Source of the DNA: Neonectria sp. B-13 | Lineage: Eukaryota; Ascomycota; Sordariomycetes; Hypocreales; Nectriaceae | Length of the DNA stretch: 64,000 nucleotides | Reading direction: 5' to 3' | NCBI GenBank assembly: GCA_002682825.1 | Contig: NOKP01000016.1 | Coordinates: 344,591 to 408,590 of the forward strand | In this document: positions 53,724 through 64,000 of the stretch, piece after piece | How positions within the stretch are numbered: position 1 is the first letter of the stretch | Layout: every line of letters begins with the position of its first letter | Program-made: the position numbers and the translations under genes | Notes under the pieces: generated by a model | Database searches by the model: none | What the model was told of the DNA's origin: nothing | What the model saw: only the letters and a program-made list of their open reading frames with translations

Positions 53724-55045
53724 ATGGATATGGCTGCCGTTGACGAGGATCATGCCACGGCACTTGCTGCTGCTGCTGCCGCTGCCGCTGCCGCTTCTGC
53801 TGCCCACGACGAGGACCTTGGAGTCCGAGTCGCTGGCATCTTTGCGACTCCTGACCGCCCCAAGCGGCCCATCACCAACTTCGCAACCACCCCAGCCACC
53901 AGCTATTTCGGCTACCCCAACGACTTCCAGAACGACTATCGCAATGCCTTCAGCGAGGAAAATGAAGCTGCGCACGATTCCGACGCCCAGGGATTGCGGA
54001 CTCCGTCCCTTCTCTCCAGTCCCAGCGTCGCTTCCAGTTTGGGCTTCTCCACCGGCCGCGTGAGCCCACTCAGGAGGGAGCTCTCCAGGCCAACATCATC
54101 TTACCACAGCCATAGCCGCGGGCCCAGCGATGCCTCGCCCATTGCCCGCCGCATATCTCGTCCTGCCCGTCGCAACCGAGATGCTCTCGCCAGGAGGCTG
54201 AGCCAGCTTGCCCATGAGCTCACCACCGGCGACCAAGACATGGTGGATGACGACAACGTTGACATCCTCACCGCTCAACTGGACCAGCTGGAGGAAGCCG
54301 TCGTCAAGAAGTCAACATCCTTCTCATCTCCCTCCACCCCTTCGCCATGCACTACTCCTCAGCGGCCCATGAGCCTTGACATGCGAAGTCCTGCCGACTC
54401 TATCTTTAGCTCTCCTCCGTCGTCCGTCTTCCGAACCCGCTTTTCGGACCTCTCCGCATCCATCCGAAGGGATCCCGACCCGGCGCCGGAGCCGGAGCCG
54501 GACCCGCCTCTGAAGAAGGGCATGTCGGCTGCCCAGGCCAAGAAGGTTATCTCCGAGGCTACCAAGCTCAATGATGAGCTTTCTCAACTGGTCACCAATC
54601 TGCAGGCTCGTCAGGAAGAGTCTGATGTAAGTCTGCCCCGACCGTCCTTAAATATGCTCAAGCTAACCTGGCCTAGCACATCCATTCTCTCCTCGTGGAG
54701 CGTGCTGAGCGTGCTGCCCAACGCATCCTCTTCCTCCAGAGCCGTATCAGTCATCTGTGAGTTCTTCACCCACCACCGTTATGCACCCCTACTGACCATC
54801 CAATCAGCGAGCTAGAGCTGCATGAGAATGACGATGAGCTCCAACACCTCCGCATCTGCCTCAAGGCCGTTGAGATCCAGATGCCTCCTCACCCCGACAA
54901 GGATCTTCAACGCTGCATCTCCTCTTTTAAGCAGGACTATCAGGTTCTGAAGCGCAAACGCCAAAGCCGGTCCAGCTTTCCCACCATCTCCAGCATCAGC
55001 TCCCCCTACCCCGGCTTTCCGTACCCTGGTTCCCCGTCCACATGA
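53724..55045 (+). CDS. Disordered/coiled-coil fungal protein of unknown function
   Basis: Predicted 406-residue protein in three exons: 53724-54626, 54677-54756 and 54808-55045, with 50- and 51-nt GT-AG introns that keep frame. A polyalanine tract (residues about 12-24) follows the start. Residues 40-260 are Ser/Pro/Arg-rich and disordered, with short hydrophobic islands such as TNFATTPATSYFGYP and the helix RNRDALARRLSQLAHEL near 154-170. From about 279 (MSAAQAKKVISEATKLNDEL) to 375 the sequence has heptad-like spacing through all three exons (VERAERAAQRILFLQSRISHLE), so it is probably a coiled coil. The end is Ser/Pro/Tyr-rich. No membrane segment or enzyme motif is seen. I do not recognise the family; a structural or adaptor role is conceivable only because of the coiled coil. 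Confidence 0.78.
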
Positions 55046-55547
55046 CATACACGCCACCTCACCTTGTGGAGAGCATGAGGTAGAACGATGGACACGTACG
55101 CGAACGTACTTACCCTCATGAGTTTGACGACACCCTGCACTCATTACGCCTTCACGACACCGGCCTCACTATGACGCCTCTCATGCTTGCCTGTCTCGTT
55201 TTCTACACCTATCCTCACGATCCTGCGCATCCTTTCGGAGCGTACACCGGATACCCCTGCCCTGATATATCGAAGCGTTCCCATCTTTCCTCACGTTGCA
55301 TGGAATCGGAGTAGCACCAGTATTGGCAACTGTTTTTCGTAAAAATGGATTACACGGATGATCCAGGCGGAGACGAGTTTTATTCGGAACTTTTCTTTTT
55401 TGTCTATACCACCGACTTCTTCTGTCAGTGGATCCATGATTCCAGACATGGAAGGTAGCATGTCTGCCTATAGTAATTCGGTAGAGCCGTTTGACCTGAA
55501 TGAATCAAATTGTGTCTCTTCGCTTTATGCTTGCTTCGATGCTCTGT
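55046..55547. other. Convergent 3' region
   Basis: About 500 bp between the stop codons of the coiled-coil gene and the oxidase gene. AT-rich, no coding frame of interest. Confidence 0.55.
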
Positions 55548-57551
55548 CTAGGCGCGCTTCTCCTCGCCGTGATCACTGTAGTGTACCGTCCACATGGCCA
55601 GCAGATCTTCCACTTCTGCTGCATGCCTGCCCTTCCCAAGACCAAACTCCGACAGCAACAACTCCCCGATCCGCCACACGTCTCCCTTGGCAATCAGCCA
55701 GCGCAGCACGGTGGCATACGCACTGTCCAGCGCGCCCGAGATCCAGGCGTGGTGCGCACTCAGCGCCTCGCCGCACATGGCGAACTTCTTGCCGCAGAAC
55801 ATCTTCTGGAAGGGCGGGTACAGGTGCTTGAACTGGCCCGGCCCGAACAGCGCAAAGGCGCCGCCCGTGTACGGGTCGTGCGACCAGGCCCACGCGTGGT
55901 GCGTCTCGTACTGCGCGTACAGGAAGTCGAAGCTGGGCGGGTGGCGCTCGCAGGACCACAGCTTGACGAGGTTCTGCAGGCACAGCGTCACGATGCGCTC
56001 GTCGCAGCTCGGCTTTACGACGTCGTAGTCCGGCACCAGCGCGCCCATGCGCGTCGCATCCTGCGCCCAGCTGTACGACACCATCAGCACGGCGGGCGTG
56101 TCCGGGCCGTCGTCCCACGACGGGTACACGACGTTGCTGATGGGCAGGTCGGTGCTGGACACGCCGCCGAAGTCGCCGGGGTCCTTGTAGAAGCCCTTCC
56201 ACCAGCGCGTCTTGAACTTGATGGCGACCTTGGTGGCGCGGTCGTAGCTCAGTGCGCGGATGCCCGTGAGGATGTCGTCGGGGAGGTTGAGGCCCTGGAG
56301 GTCCATCCGCTGCAGGGGGGCCATGGCCGTGGTGTTGAAGACCATGTCGTACTGCCTGTCGGTTGCGTTCTTCCCGCTGCCGTCGGTCGTGGTGACGACC
56401 ATCTCGGAGCCGGTGTCCTTCAGGGCGACCACGGGGGTGTTGCATGTGACGTTGATGCTTGAGGATCCGTCCTTGGGCCAGTGCGTGCTGGCAAGACGGT
56501 CCTTCATTGCGTCGGTGACGACCGACATGCCGCCCTCGAGGCGATACCACTTGGCGTCTTTCGAGGCTTGGAAGTCGCTGTAGTCGCAGATCGTCTCGGT
56601 GAATGCCTGGTCGAAGAGGCCGGTTGAGCTGAGGGGAGTGTTTAGTGAGTGGGATTGGAACGTATTCTCGCGGGAATCTTACGTGTCGGAAGCCTCGCCC
56701 GAGATGGTGTCCTGATATGCGAGCCTGCACCGAACCGTTAGCTTTTCGATATTTCTCTTCACATGGGTTTCAAGAGCTCACTTTTTCTTCACCATCAGCC
56801 ATGACCGGGTCGAGTAGTTGTCGTCGCCATCCCTCATGAGCTTATCGAACCCAGTCTTGAAGTCGCTCACGACACCCTCAATTATGTCTTTGATGGCCTC
56901 ATCGAACTTTTTCCCGCTGCCATTCTGTCAGGATCTATGCATGGGAAAGGGAAGAAGTACTTACTCTGGTTGCTTCTCGTGCGAGTACCAGTGTAGAGAT
57001 GGCTCATCACCGAGGGTGTACTTGTATGTCACCTTCTTATCCTGGAGATTTAGGATATTAATCAGTTTCATAGTGCTGCGAGCGTCAGCTGATTGAAACA
57101 AGCCATTGGACAAAGTGCGCGCCTACGACTGCATCGTTGGGATATCGGGGATCCTCATGGCTCCAATATCATAATAGTTATGCGGACAAGCCTGGTCTTC
57201 TGGGAACGTGTAGGTGTAGCACCTCCCCCCGACGCGGTCCGAGGCCTCGAGGATGTCGAAGTTCTTGATCCTGAGCCGCTTGAGCATCATGGCAATATAG
57301 AGGCCCGCGGCCCCGGCACCCACGATGCAGATGCGGTCTTTGTTGACGGTGTAATTTTCCTGAGTGCCCCTGGAGCCCTGCAGGTCGGCGATGCCCTTGT
57401 GAGGCAGCGTGTCGTGGGCCTTTCCGGTGCGCGAGACGAGCTCCGAGAGCAGGGACTCGTACATGATGTGCTTCGCCCATGCGGCGCGCAGTCCGAGGGG
57501 AGGCTGCGCGACTGGGTCGGCTGGCAGGATGGGAATGGGTTGTTGCTCCAT
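55548..57551 (-). CDS. L-amino-acid oxidase-like flavin amine oxidase
   Basis: Predicted FAD enzyme of about 597 residues in five exons: 57551-57127, 57075-56965, 56916-56782, 56724-56683 and 56628-55548 (introns 48-57 nt, phase 2 throughout). The FAD-binding fold is plain: ICIVGAGAAGLYIAMML (about 74-90), the ribose-binding Glu102 in ILEASDRVGGR, and the GGR motif at 108-110. EGGMSVVTDAM and the C-terminal FAMCGEALSAHHAWISGALDSAY (read as FAD-contacting end) match fungal L-amino-acid oxidases, which deaminate amino acids to keto acids with H2O2 and ammonia release. No signal peptide is seen. The first donor could be used three bases earlier (57129), changing two residues. It lies downstream of, and parallel to, a reductase gene, next to a regulator, suggesting a small catabolic or biosynthetic unit. 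Confidence 0.88.
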
Positions 57552-58700
57552 CGTCTGAGTGGTCTTGGATTGGGATTACAACACAGAGTACGAAGTCTGA
57601 AAGAAAGCTTTCTAACGGTTGGTTCTTTGGCATGATAGGGGATGGTCAACTTAAGTAGAGTTCGCAGTTCCTTCAATGCCACATAGCTATGCCTTCATGC
57701 TCACGCAGACCCCGCGAGAATTTCTGAGACATGGACGCTGATATCGAGAAAGAGGGGCGAGCTGAGCATGCCGCTATTGGAGAAGCTATTGAAGCTAAGG
57801 TGTGACACATCACAATCATGTTCTCGGCCATCACTTGGTGTCTGAGATGTATATAAAAACCAATCAGATGTTGATTGTGAGTGGGACAGGGAAGCCCAAA
57901 CTGATCAACTGCAGGAGCTGAGGATGTTCCGGGACGCCGAGAAGAACGGTGTTCATCGCACCCCGCATTCTTTCCTGCGGGGTTGCTATTGACCGGTAGG
58001 CTTCATATGATAGATAAGATCTCAGAATTGAAATGGTATTCTCAAGCAAGGTATGAGTCAGTCTGTTTTGGCACAATAATGTAACCTGTTGTTTAGATAG
58101 TGCTGTGACTTGTACGGCTCAGCATGATGTTGGGACAATATCCATATGGTTTTATCACTGGCCACAGCCTCCGAGTCAACCAAGTGTGGTCCTCATCAGG
58201 TGTAGACTTGTCAATAGCTCAAGCCGACTATGAGGAAAAGCATGACGTCCCTGCGGGCCAGCCCCTGGAGGGGTCGGTGAGGGAGCTTCGGGCTGAGGAG
58301 GGGCGGTGAGGACCGGTGAAGGAATAAAGAGCGAAGAGAACAGAGTTGCAGATGATTAGGCTGGCTTGCTTTACGAACATGAATGCAGAAGTACTTGGGG
58401 AGATGTTCTAGCCCTCCTGCGGGAGATGTATGTTTCACTTTTCTTACAAGAGTCATGCCTAGCTACTGGAGCAGAGACGTGGGATGACGGCACCTCAGCG
58501 GGCCGTGTTGGTCCTATACCCACGAGCATCATTCTTTTGGGAGTGAGAGACCAAAGTTGTGCAGTGATTGATCCGAAGACCCGGCTGTTTCTAGTGGCTG
58601 TGATTTTACAGTATTAGTCCTCATGATTTCGCTTATTGATCACCTCAAAAAATCACCTCGATGCTATTTAATTCTTGAGGCTGAGCGATGGTTAACTCGT
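57552..58700. other. Promoter of the oxidase gene and 3' region of the reductase gene
   Basis: About 1.15 kb between two tandem minus-strand genes. A TATATA-like element at about 57850-57857 lies some 300 bp upstream of the oxidase start. Frames at 58124-58309 and 58366-58617 are short and not protein-like. Confidence 0.5.
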
Positions 58701-60052
58701 TTACTCTTTCTGCACCCTCACAACAATCTTCTTCACAGCCTTCCCATTCTCCAAATCTTGAATACCTTCGATGACCTTGTCCCACCCCACTCCATCGACG
58801 ACTTGGTACTGTATAGGCTTCAGCGTGCCGGCGGAAAGATGAGTCTCGAAGGTCGGGATCAAGTTAGTAATGGCGCTCGTCACCTCGATTCCAAGAGCCT
58901 CGTCAAGACGACACATATGCCCGAGCTCGGCACGGTACTCGTTGATAGTGGGTGGTGTTTTGAATTCGGACCTTGTTCCTTGGTTAGCACACTGCTGTGA
59001 GTGATGAATAAGTGAAACTTGCCAGTCATCCACACTCGTCAGATATTTCGTAGTCGCCGTCGAGCAAGCCTCTAGAGCCTTGACCATGACGTCGTAGCCG
59101 TATGCCGTCGAATCAATGATTCGAGCGAAGTTCCCGTCAGTGATTTTCTTGATGTCGGCGACTTGCTCCTCAGTCGACCCTCGGCTGTTGAATGTTGCGG
59201 TTGCCCCATTTTCCATCGCAACCTAAGCGGTCGGTGAGCTGTTGTATACTCCAAGTGGCGGGCCTGTCCTCTGTACATACCGAGTCCTTGGATGGGGAAC
59301 ACGATGCGAGTACCTTGTATCCGCAAACATGGGCGATCTAGTAGTATTAGAGAACACTGCAAAAGGGGACATATTAGATGTTGTTTACCTGAACGGCGAA
59401 CTGGCCGACGCTCCCAGAACCGCCAAGAACTACGACCCATTCGTCCTTTTCCGGGGCCTTGCTTCCATTTTCGGGCAATTTGAGCTCTGCGCCGGCCAAA
59501 AGACACAGTCCAGCGGTCTAAATACAGGGGTCAGCTTTTGAACTTCGGATAAGTGCGACTAACTAAGCCAGGGGAAAGATAGCTAGGTCCTGGGGTGTAA
59601 CTTACCAAAAGTCCGACGCCGATGGTGCAGGTGTCCTCCACTGACAAGTTGGAAGATTTCTTGAAGAAGACCCTTTCCTCAACCAAGAACGTGTCCTGGA
59701 ATGGAGTAAACCTGTTCTGGCCAAGGGGCGCGCAGCCATAGACGTAGTCGCCGGGCTTCAGCTTCGTGCAGTCTGGGCCGACATCGATGACAACGGCTGC
59801 ACAATCGCTGCCAATGATGGCGGGCCACTCGTTGATAAGTAGGCCAGAATGGTGTTGCAAAGGCTCACTTTCCTCTGTGTGTCAGTTGACTGGACTGATC
59901 TGCTTGCATAGGGCGGCTCACACGGGGTTGATTCCCACCCCCAGGCATTTCACTAGGACCTGTCTAGGACCTGGACTCGGACGGGGAATGTTGCTCACAA
60001 CCGTGTAAGGCTTGTTCGGGCCGTCAATAGTGATGCCCGATTGCGTAGCCAT
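58701..60052 (-). CDS. Medium-chain reductase, enoyl-reductase/ToxD-like
   Basis: Predicted NADPH-dependent oxidoreductase of 349 residues in six exons: 60052-59922, 59867-59606, 59517-59389, 59337-59281, 59222-59023 and 58971-58701. The N-terminal GroES-like part has VLVKCLGVGINP, PAIIGSDCAAVVIDVG and KPGDYVYG. The Rossmann part has VVLGGSGSVGQFAVQIA (cofactor loop 163-169). The order matches the MDR group of fungal trans-acting enoyl reductases and ToxD-like proteins, which lacks the structural-zinc cysteines. The fifth intron (59022-58972) starts GCAAGT: a GC-AG intron is needed to give DDWSEFKTPP. The first intron's ends are uncertain; GTGAGC with an AG at 59868 gives INPVEP, while a donor two bases earlier with another acceptor is possible. 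It is divergent from a Zn2Cys6 regulator. Confidence 0.85.
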
Positions 60053-61064
60053 GATGTTTGCTACGTATCAGAAAGCGACAGATGAAAAGCGGCTCTGGGG
60101 TATGAAATGGAAGTTGGAAATGTGGGGAACTCACCAAGGATGTGGAAGCTATTTATGTTGCATGGTTGCGGAGTGCTCATGTACCTGTTCCAATGCAGCT
60201 ACACGAAGCTACATCAACGCCGCCATTCGGCTTGAAGGCTAGGATGCATGATGTGGCTGCATTATCTACGCCGCTATCTCAACCCCTTCTTCTTCATTGG
60301 CCTGCTTACAGCTTGAGGATTGCCTACGTCACACTTAAAGTTCAGCTTGTCGGTCCATTGATAGTCCGCTGCTGACGGCGCTCTGTTACACGTGTGTTGC
60401 GTGAGGTTGATGTCACGGACATAAGGGCTCATGCATGGGCACGAGTGGGAAAGCGTACAAATCTGGGAAGTATATGGACATATGGGTACATTTCTTGGTA
60501 TCGCCGGTTGAAGTCCCGGATATAGCGGGCTTGAAAGTTGAAAGTTGAAGCCGTTGTATACTCTGATTCAGATGACCTCAGCCCTCGTTCATGTTTTCCC
60601 GCACGGCTTCATGGCCAATAGTTTCAAGCAGCAGATATTCAAATACACATGGAGTACTACGTATGTTTAACAGCTTTTATCTCATCATTTAATCTGAGCC
60701 GGTTCTATTGGCATTTTATCGATGTTGTTGACAGTCGTGCGTGGCATATTTCATAGCTAGCAATGCCAATATCCATACATCATCGAGTTAGTAGGGGAAT
60801 GTGATTGGTTGCTCATTTGTTTTAGGAACACAATCATCAGGAAACCTTTTGGACTGGCAATTGTCTCTGGAGGTCTGGTCGTTGGTGGCAAAGTGGGCCA
60901 TACCGCATCCGGAAATTCGTTCCGGTGGAGCTTCTGGCGAGTTTGTGGGCTTGGGAGTCTTGGACCATGTCTCCTGGTTCTCAACTTCTCTCATTTCTGT
61001 GTCCATGCAGATGAGTCTTTAAGAAAAATATAAACTGGGGCTCCTATACCGTCTTATTCATATA
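60053..61064. promoter_or_regulatory. Divergent promoter with CGG/CCG inverted repeats
   Basis: One kilobase separates the reductase (leftward) from the Zn2Cys6 regulator (rightward). Two CGG-Nx-CCG pairs are visible: 60505-60518 (N8) and 60910-60924 (N9). The second lies within a perfect palindrome CCGGAA-N5-TTCCGG at 60909-60925. Binuclear zinc cluster proteins usually bind such paired CGG triplets, so these are candidate sites for the neighbouring regulator. A TATAAA at 61029-61034 lies only 31 bp before the regulator start codon. The sites are seen; their use is inference. Confidence 0.45.
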
Positions 61065-63662
61065 ATGGCGGAGACTCCCTCCTTCAGCGCCTTTTCAAGC
61101 GCCAGGATAAGTCAAGGCAAGGTTTCCAGTGCTTGTCAGCGATGTAGGAAGCAGAAACTGAAGGCAAAGCCCCTGGTCTCCGAGTTATTGTTCATGAGCT
61201 GATTCTCGTCCAAGTGCGATGTACAACGGCCTTGTACTCTCTGCGTACGGGCTGGTTCAGACTGCGTTGCTGTCCAACCAGAAAAGTGGAAAGTCTACCA
61301 ATTTGAGCATGCTTCTGAAAGCCCGGCACCACAAACTGTGGCAAGAAAGAGGCCACGCATAGCGCAAAATGACGCGGAGAAGGAGCCAAGAATACCATCT
61401 GCGGCTAGCAACTCCGCCCTACAATCGAGTCCAGCGGCTACCTCAGCTTCTTCCATCAGTACTCCCTGGAATTCAAGTTCCACCATCATGCTCGTAGAAG
61501 AAGTAGGTTCTATGGCATTGATTTTTCCATATGTACTGACCTTGTGGAAGGCATTCCATCATTATGACGCCGACGCTCCCGAAGGCTCAAAAACCTCTTC
61601 CTTTGCCGCAAAGCAATGGCAACAAACAATGGAAGTCGACGCCTCAGGCCAGAGGCGGGACCAGGGCAACTCACTTCAAGGAGTACTGTCTCGGCACCGA
61701 CAGACCAGGACTAATAAGAAGTCCGAGCGGGCCAAAGCTGCCGGTCTGGCCGAGTTGATGTCGTTGCTCCCAGAGTTCGAGGTCGTTTCACTATTGGTTG
61801 AAAACTACTTTGACAGAATCCACTGGTTCGTACTCCTCTTCCATCAAGACGTCTTTAGGCAAAGGTTTCGTGACCTATATGCTGGTTCGACAAGCTCGCC
61901 ATCGGTAGACAACAGCGATGTTGGCTATCTTAGTGTCCTCCTCGCGGTTTGTGCCATTAGCCTGGAGCACCTGAGCCCTAACCTAAGGACCATTCTGGAT
62001 CGGCCAGGAGTAGATCTGCAAACGATGCAGGACAAAATCCTTTCCACTCTCAGAGGGAGACTATTGGACATGTTGTCACTGGCATCTCTAGAAACCGTGC
62101 AGACGTGTGTCTTGCTTGGAACTTACTACCTCAACCAGGGCGAACCAGAACTGGCTTGGCCTCTGTGCGGATGCGGATTGCGAATTGCTCAAGCCCTCAA
62201 CCTACATCGAAACCTACCGCTTCCTGACTCTGCCACACCCGACGAGATTATTCGCATGAAGCGAACAGCAGAGGGCAGAAAACGTTGCTGGTGGGCCATC
62301 TACGAGGCTGAAACCCTGTGCTCTATGATCTATGGATTTCCCTTGAGCATATCCGATGAAGATTGCGACATTGAACCCTTAGATGCCTATGATGAGTACT
62401 CAGGCTCGGTCCGAGGGGTATCAGCTAGCGAACCCACTCTTCTCTCCTACAAATGCTTTATGTCAAAGCTATCAATGATAGTTCGGTCTGCTATCAAGGA
62501 TCTCTACGGAAACCGAAGCAGTTTGGATAGCCACGGAAACCCCACCTCACATCAGTCGGCATCTCTCGAACGAGTTGCGGAAAAGGTTGCTTGCTTAGAC
62601 TCACGACTGCTCAATTGGTATAGTGACTTACCGATCAAACTACGACTGGGTGACTTGAGCAAACAATGCTCGGACAATATCTCTGCAAGACACAACCGTT
62701 CTAAGCGAGATTCCAACCAGACCTTTGAGGACAACCTTTTCTGCCTCCAAGCGCTCACCCTAAAGCTTGCATACGAAAACGCAAGAATCCTGATTCACCG
62801 ACCGCTTCAATCGTTTAAGAGAACAGAAGTCCTCCAAACATCAAAAGAGCGTGGCCCACACCCCAGCGCATTCCAGTCCTCGATTCACGCTTGTCGAGAC
62901 GCAGCTCTGCAGGTGTCACAACTAGGGTCTGTCCCAATCTTCCACCAAGTATCAGGGACTTATGCAGTTGCCTTTGTGTCTCTCCATATGCTTACCGCGG
63001 GAATTGCACTGTGCATCATGACCAGCCTGGACCCGCTGAGCACCGAGTCGCATGAATCAAAGATTGGAGTCCACCGCTTGATGAATATGCAGAATCAGAT
63101 GAAGTCAACATCTATTGTCGCCGCACAAGGGCTTGATATCCTGGGACAGTTAATGTCACTGGTCATGAGAAAGGAAATGGACAAGATATTCGATTTTGGG
63201 CCACATGATCCGGATGGGCAAAGGATGAGCACTGAAACGAGGGAGGCAGACCGCGCGCTGCAGCAAGGCAGTGAGAGGCTACCACAAGATTCTGGAAGAA
63301 CGATGGCTTCTAAACCAGCTTCACCGTTGATTGTAGGATCACAGTATCCAGACAACTTGCGCCCGACTGGCAGTCTCGATGTAACGGAGCCCGAAACAAC
63401 TTCCGAAACCAGCCCAATTGGAAGTTGCGAGGGTACTTCATCGTTGCAAGCTGTGCAGGACTTTTCGCAAGGTATATCCCCAAACAGTCCGATGTTCGAT
63501 TGGTCTAGCAGTACTAAGCCAGAGACTCCAGAAACGATGGATTCGGGAGAGAGTATAGTATATAGCGACATGATGTCGCTTGGCATTAGTGAGTGGCTAG
63601 ATAGCGGCTTTGTTGGGCAGGACCAAGGATGGATATGGGGTTCAAGTTATGGAATATCATGA
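61065..63662 (+). CDS. Zn2Cys6 transcription factor with fungal-specific domain
   Basis: Predicted nuclear regulator of 832-848 residues. Exon 1 is 61065-61163; exon 2 begins at 61215. The first intron (61164-61214) has GC-AG ends and splits the zinc cluster precisely: only its removal gives Cys24-x2-Cys27-x6-Cys34-x5-Cys40-x2-Cys43-x6-Cys50. A second, in-frame 48-nt stretch at 61503-61550 has GTAGGT, TACTGAC and AG signals and encodes an out-of-place hydrophobic segment, so it is probably an intron too. After a disordered linker, VENYFDRIHWFVLLFHQDVF begins the fungal-specific middle homology domain (Fungal_trans), running through WAIYEAETLCSMIYGFPLSI. The C-terminus is acidic and Ser-rich, a possible activation region. 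It stands divergent from the reductase and oxidase genes and probably controls them. Confidence 0.9.
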
Positions 63663-64000
63663 AAGGCGCAAGAAATTAGTTTTGAGTTTTGATGCAACGC
63701 TACGCCAAAGTGCCGGTATAGGTTGACCTCACAAATCCACCCAGTGACCTTTGGTATGAGGCCTCCTGAGTTTTCCATAAGGAAGGACTAAGGACATACT
63801 CGTGAGGTAGTAGGCGAAGCTGCCAGAACCACAACAGCTCTTCACCTGCTCAACTAAATACAAATGCCCAATGGGGAAGCCGGAGACACCACGCGAGAGG
63901 ATGGAAAATGGAAGCGGACGGGTCTCGTCGGGCCATCAGGGGAAGCAATAGGGTGTAGGAACTTGAGAAGGAGCCAAAGTTCATTTTTACGTTCCAAGTT
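63663..64000. other. 3' region of the regulator gene and window end
   Basis: These 338 bp follow the regulator stop codon. No gene or repeat is recognisable; it presumably holds the 3' untranslated region. Confidence 0.5.

Noticed and set aside
55500..56462. A 320-codon plus-strand open frame opposite the amino-acid oxidase
   Set aside because: Arg/Val/His-rich antisense shadow of GC-rich coding sequence; the minus strand encodes a recognisable oxidase.

Overview
The window looks like nuclear DNA of a filamentous ascomycete (Pezizomycotina, most probably a Sordariomycete, perhaps Hypocreales). The evidence is short 45-60 nt spliceosomal introns with CTAAC/CTGAC-type branch sites, long pyrimidine-rich leaders, moderate-to-high GC, and several families typical of these fungi (Zn2Cys6 regulator with a fungal-specific domain, Stc1-domain protein, 14-helix drug transporter, Ime2-like kinase). 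The taxon is an inference from style and family content. I see no bacterial, viral or CRISPR-like sequence, and no tRNA or rRNA gene.

Layout. 1-5814 holds no convincing gene but has two repeat structures at 5055-5478. 5815-7476 (+) is a multidrug-type MFS transporter. 11382-15557 (+) is a 1391-residue, mostly disordered conserved protein. 16241-17458 (-) is a Utp5-like ribosome-biogenesis factor. 20557-23477 (+) is a BET double-bromodomain protein. 25073-26073 (-) is a DUF4743/Nudix hydrolase, divergent from a serine beta-lactamase-like hydrolase at 26655-27997 (+), which ends 24 bp from the stop of a SET-domain methyltransferase at 28022-29401 (-). Then come a small unrecognised gene (29873-30346, -), a five-exon Hsp70-like ATPase (30759-32946, -) and an Ime2/MAK-type kinase (35278-37695, -). 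About 9 kb without a credible gene follows (37696-46786). Next are a six-exon Stc1-domain protein (46787-48201, +), a mitochondrial PDK/BCKDK-type kinase (49380-50969, -), and a coiled-coil protein (53724-55045, +). The right end is an L-amino-acid-oxidase-like flavoenzyme (55548-57551, -), a medium-chain reductase of enoyl-reductase type (58701-60052, -) and a divergent Zn2Cys6 regulator (61065-63662, +).

How the genes may work together. Most are unrelated core genes (ribosome biogenesis, acetyl-histone reading, PDH control, signalling). The last three look like a small pathway unit: two oxidoreductases in tandem next to a pathway-type regulator, with CGG/CCG inverted repeats in the 1-kb divergent promoter. 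Three GC-AG introns are needed to make the gene models work, one of them exactly inside the zinc cluster of the regulator. The Stc1-domain protein is the most interesting single gene because its founding relative links RNA interference to heterochromatin. Exon coordinates were derived by hand from reading frame and splice sites and have not been checked against transcripts.
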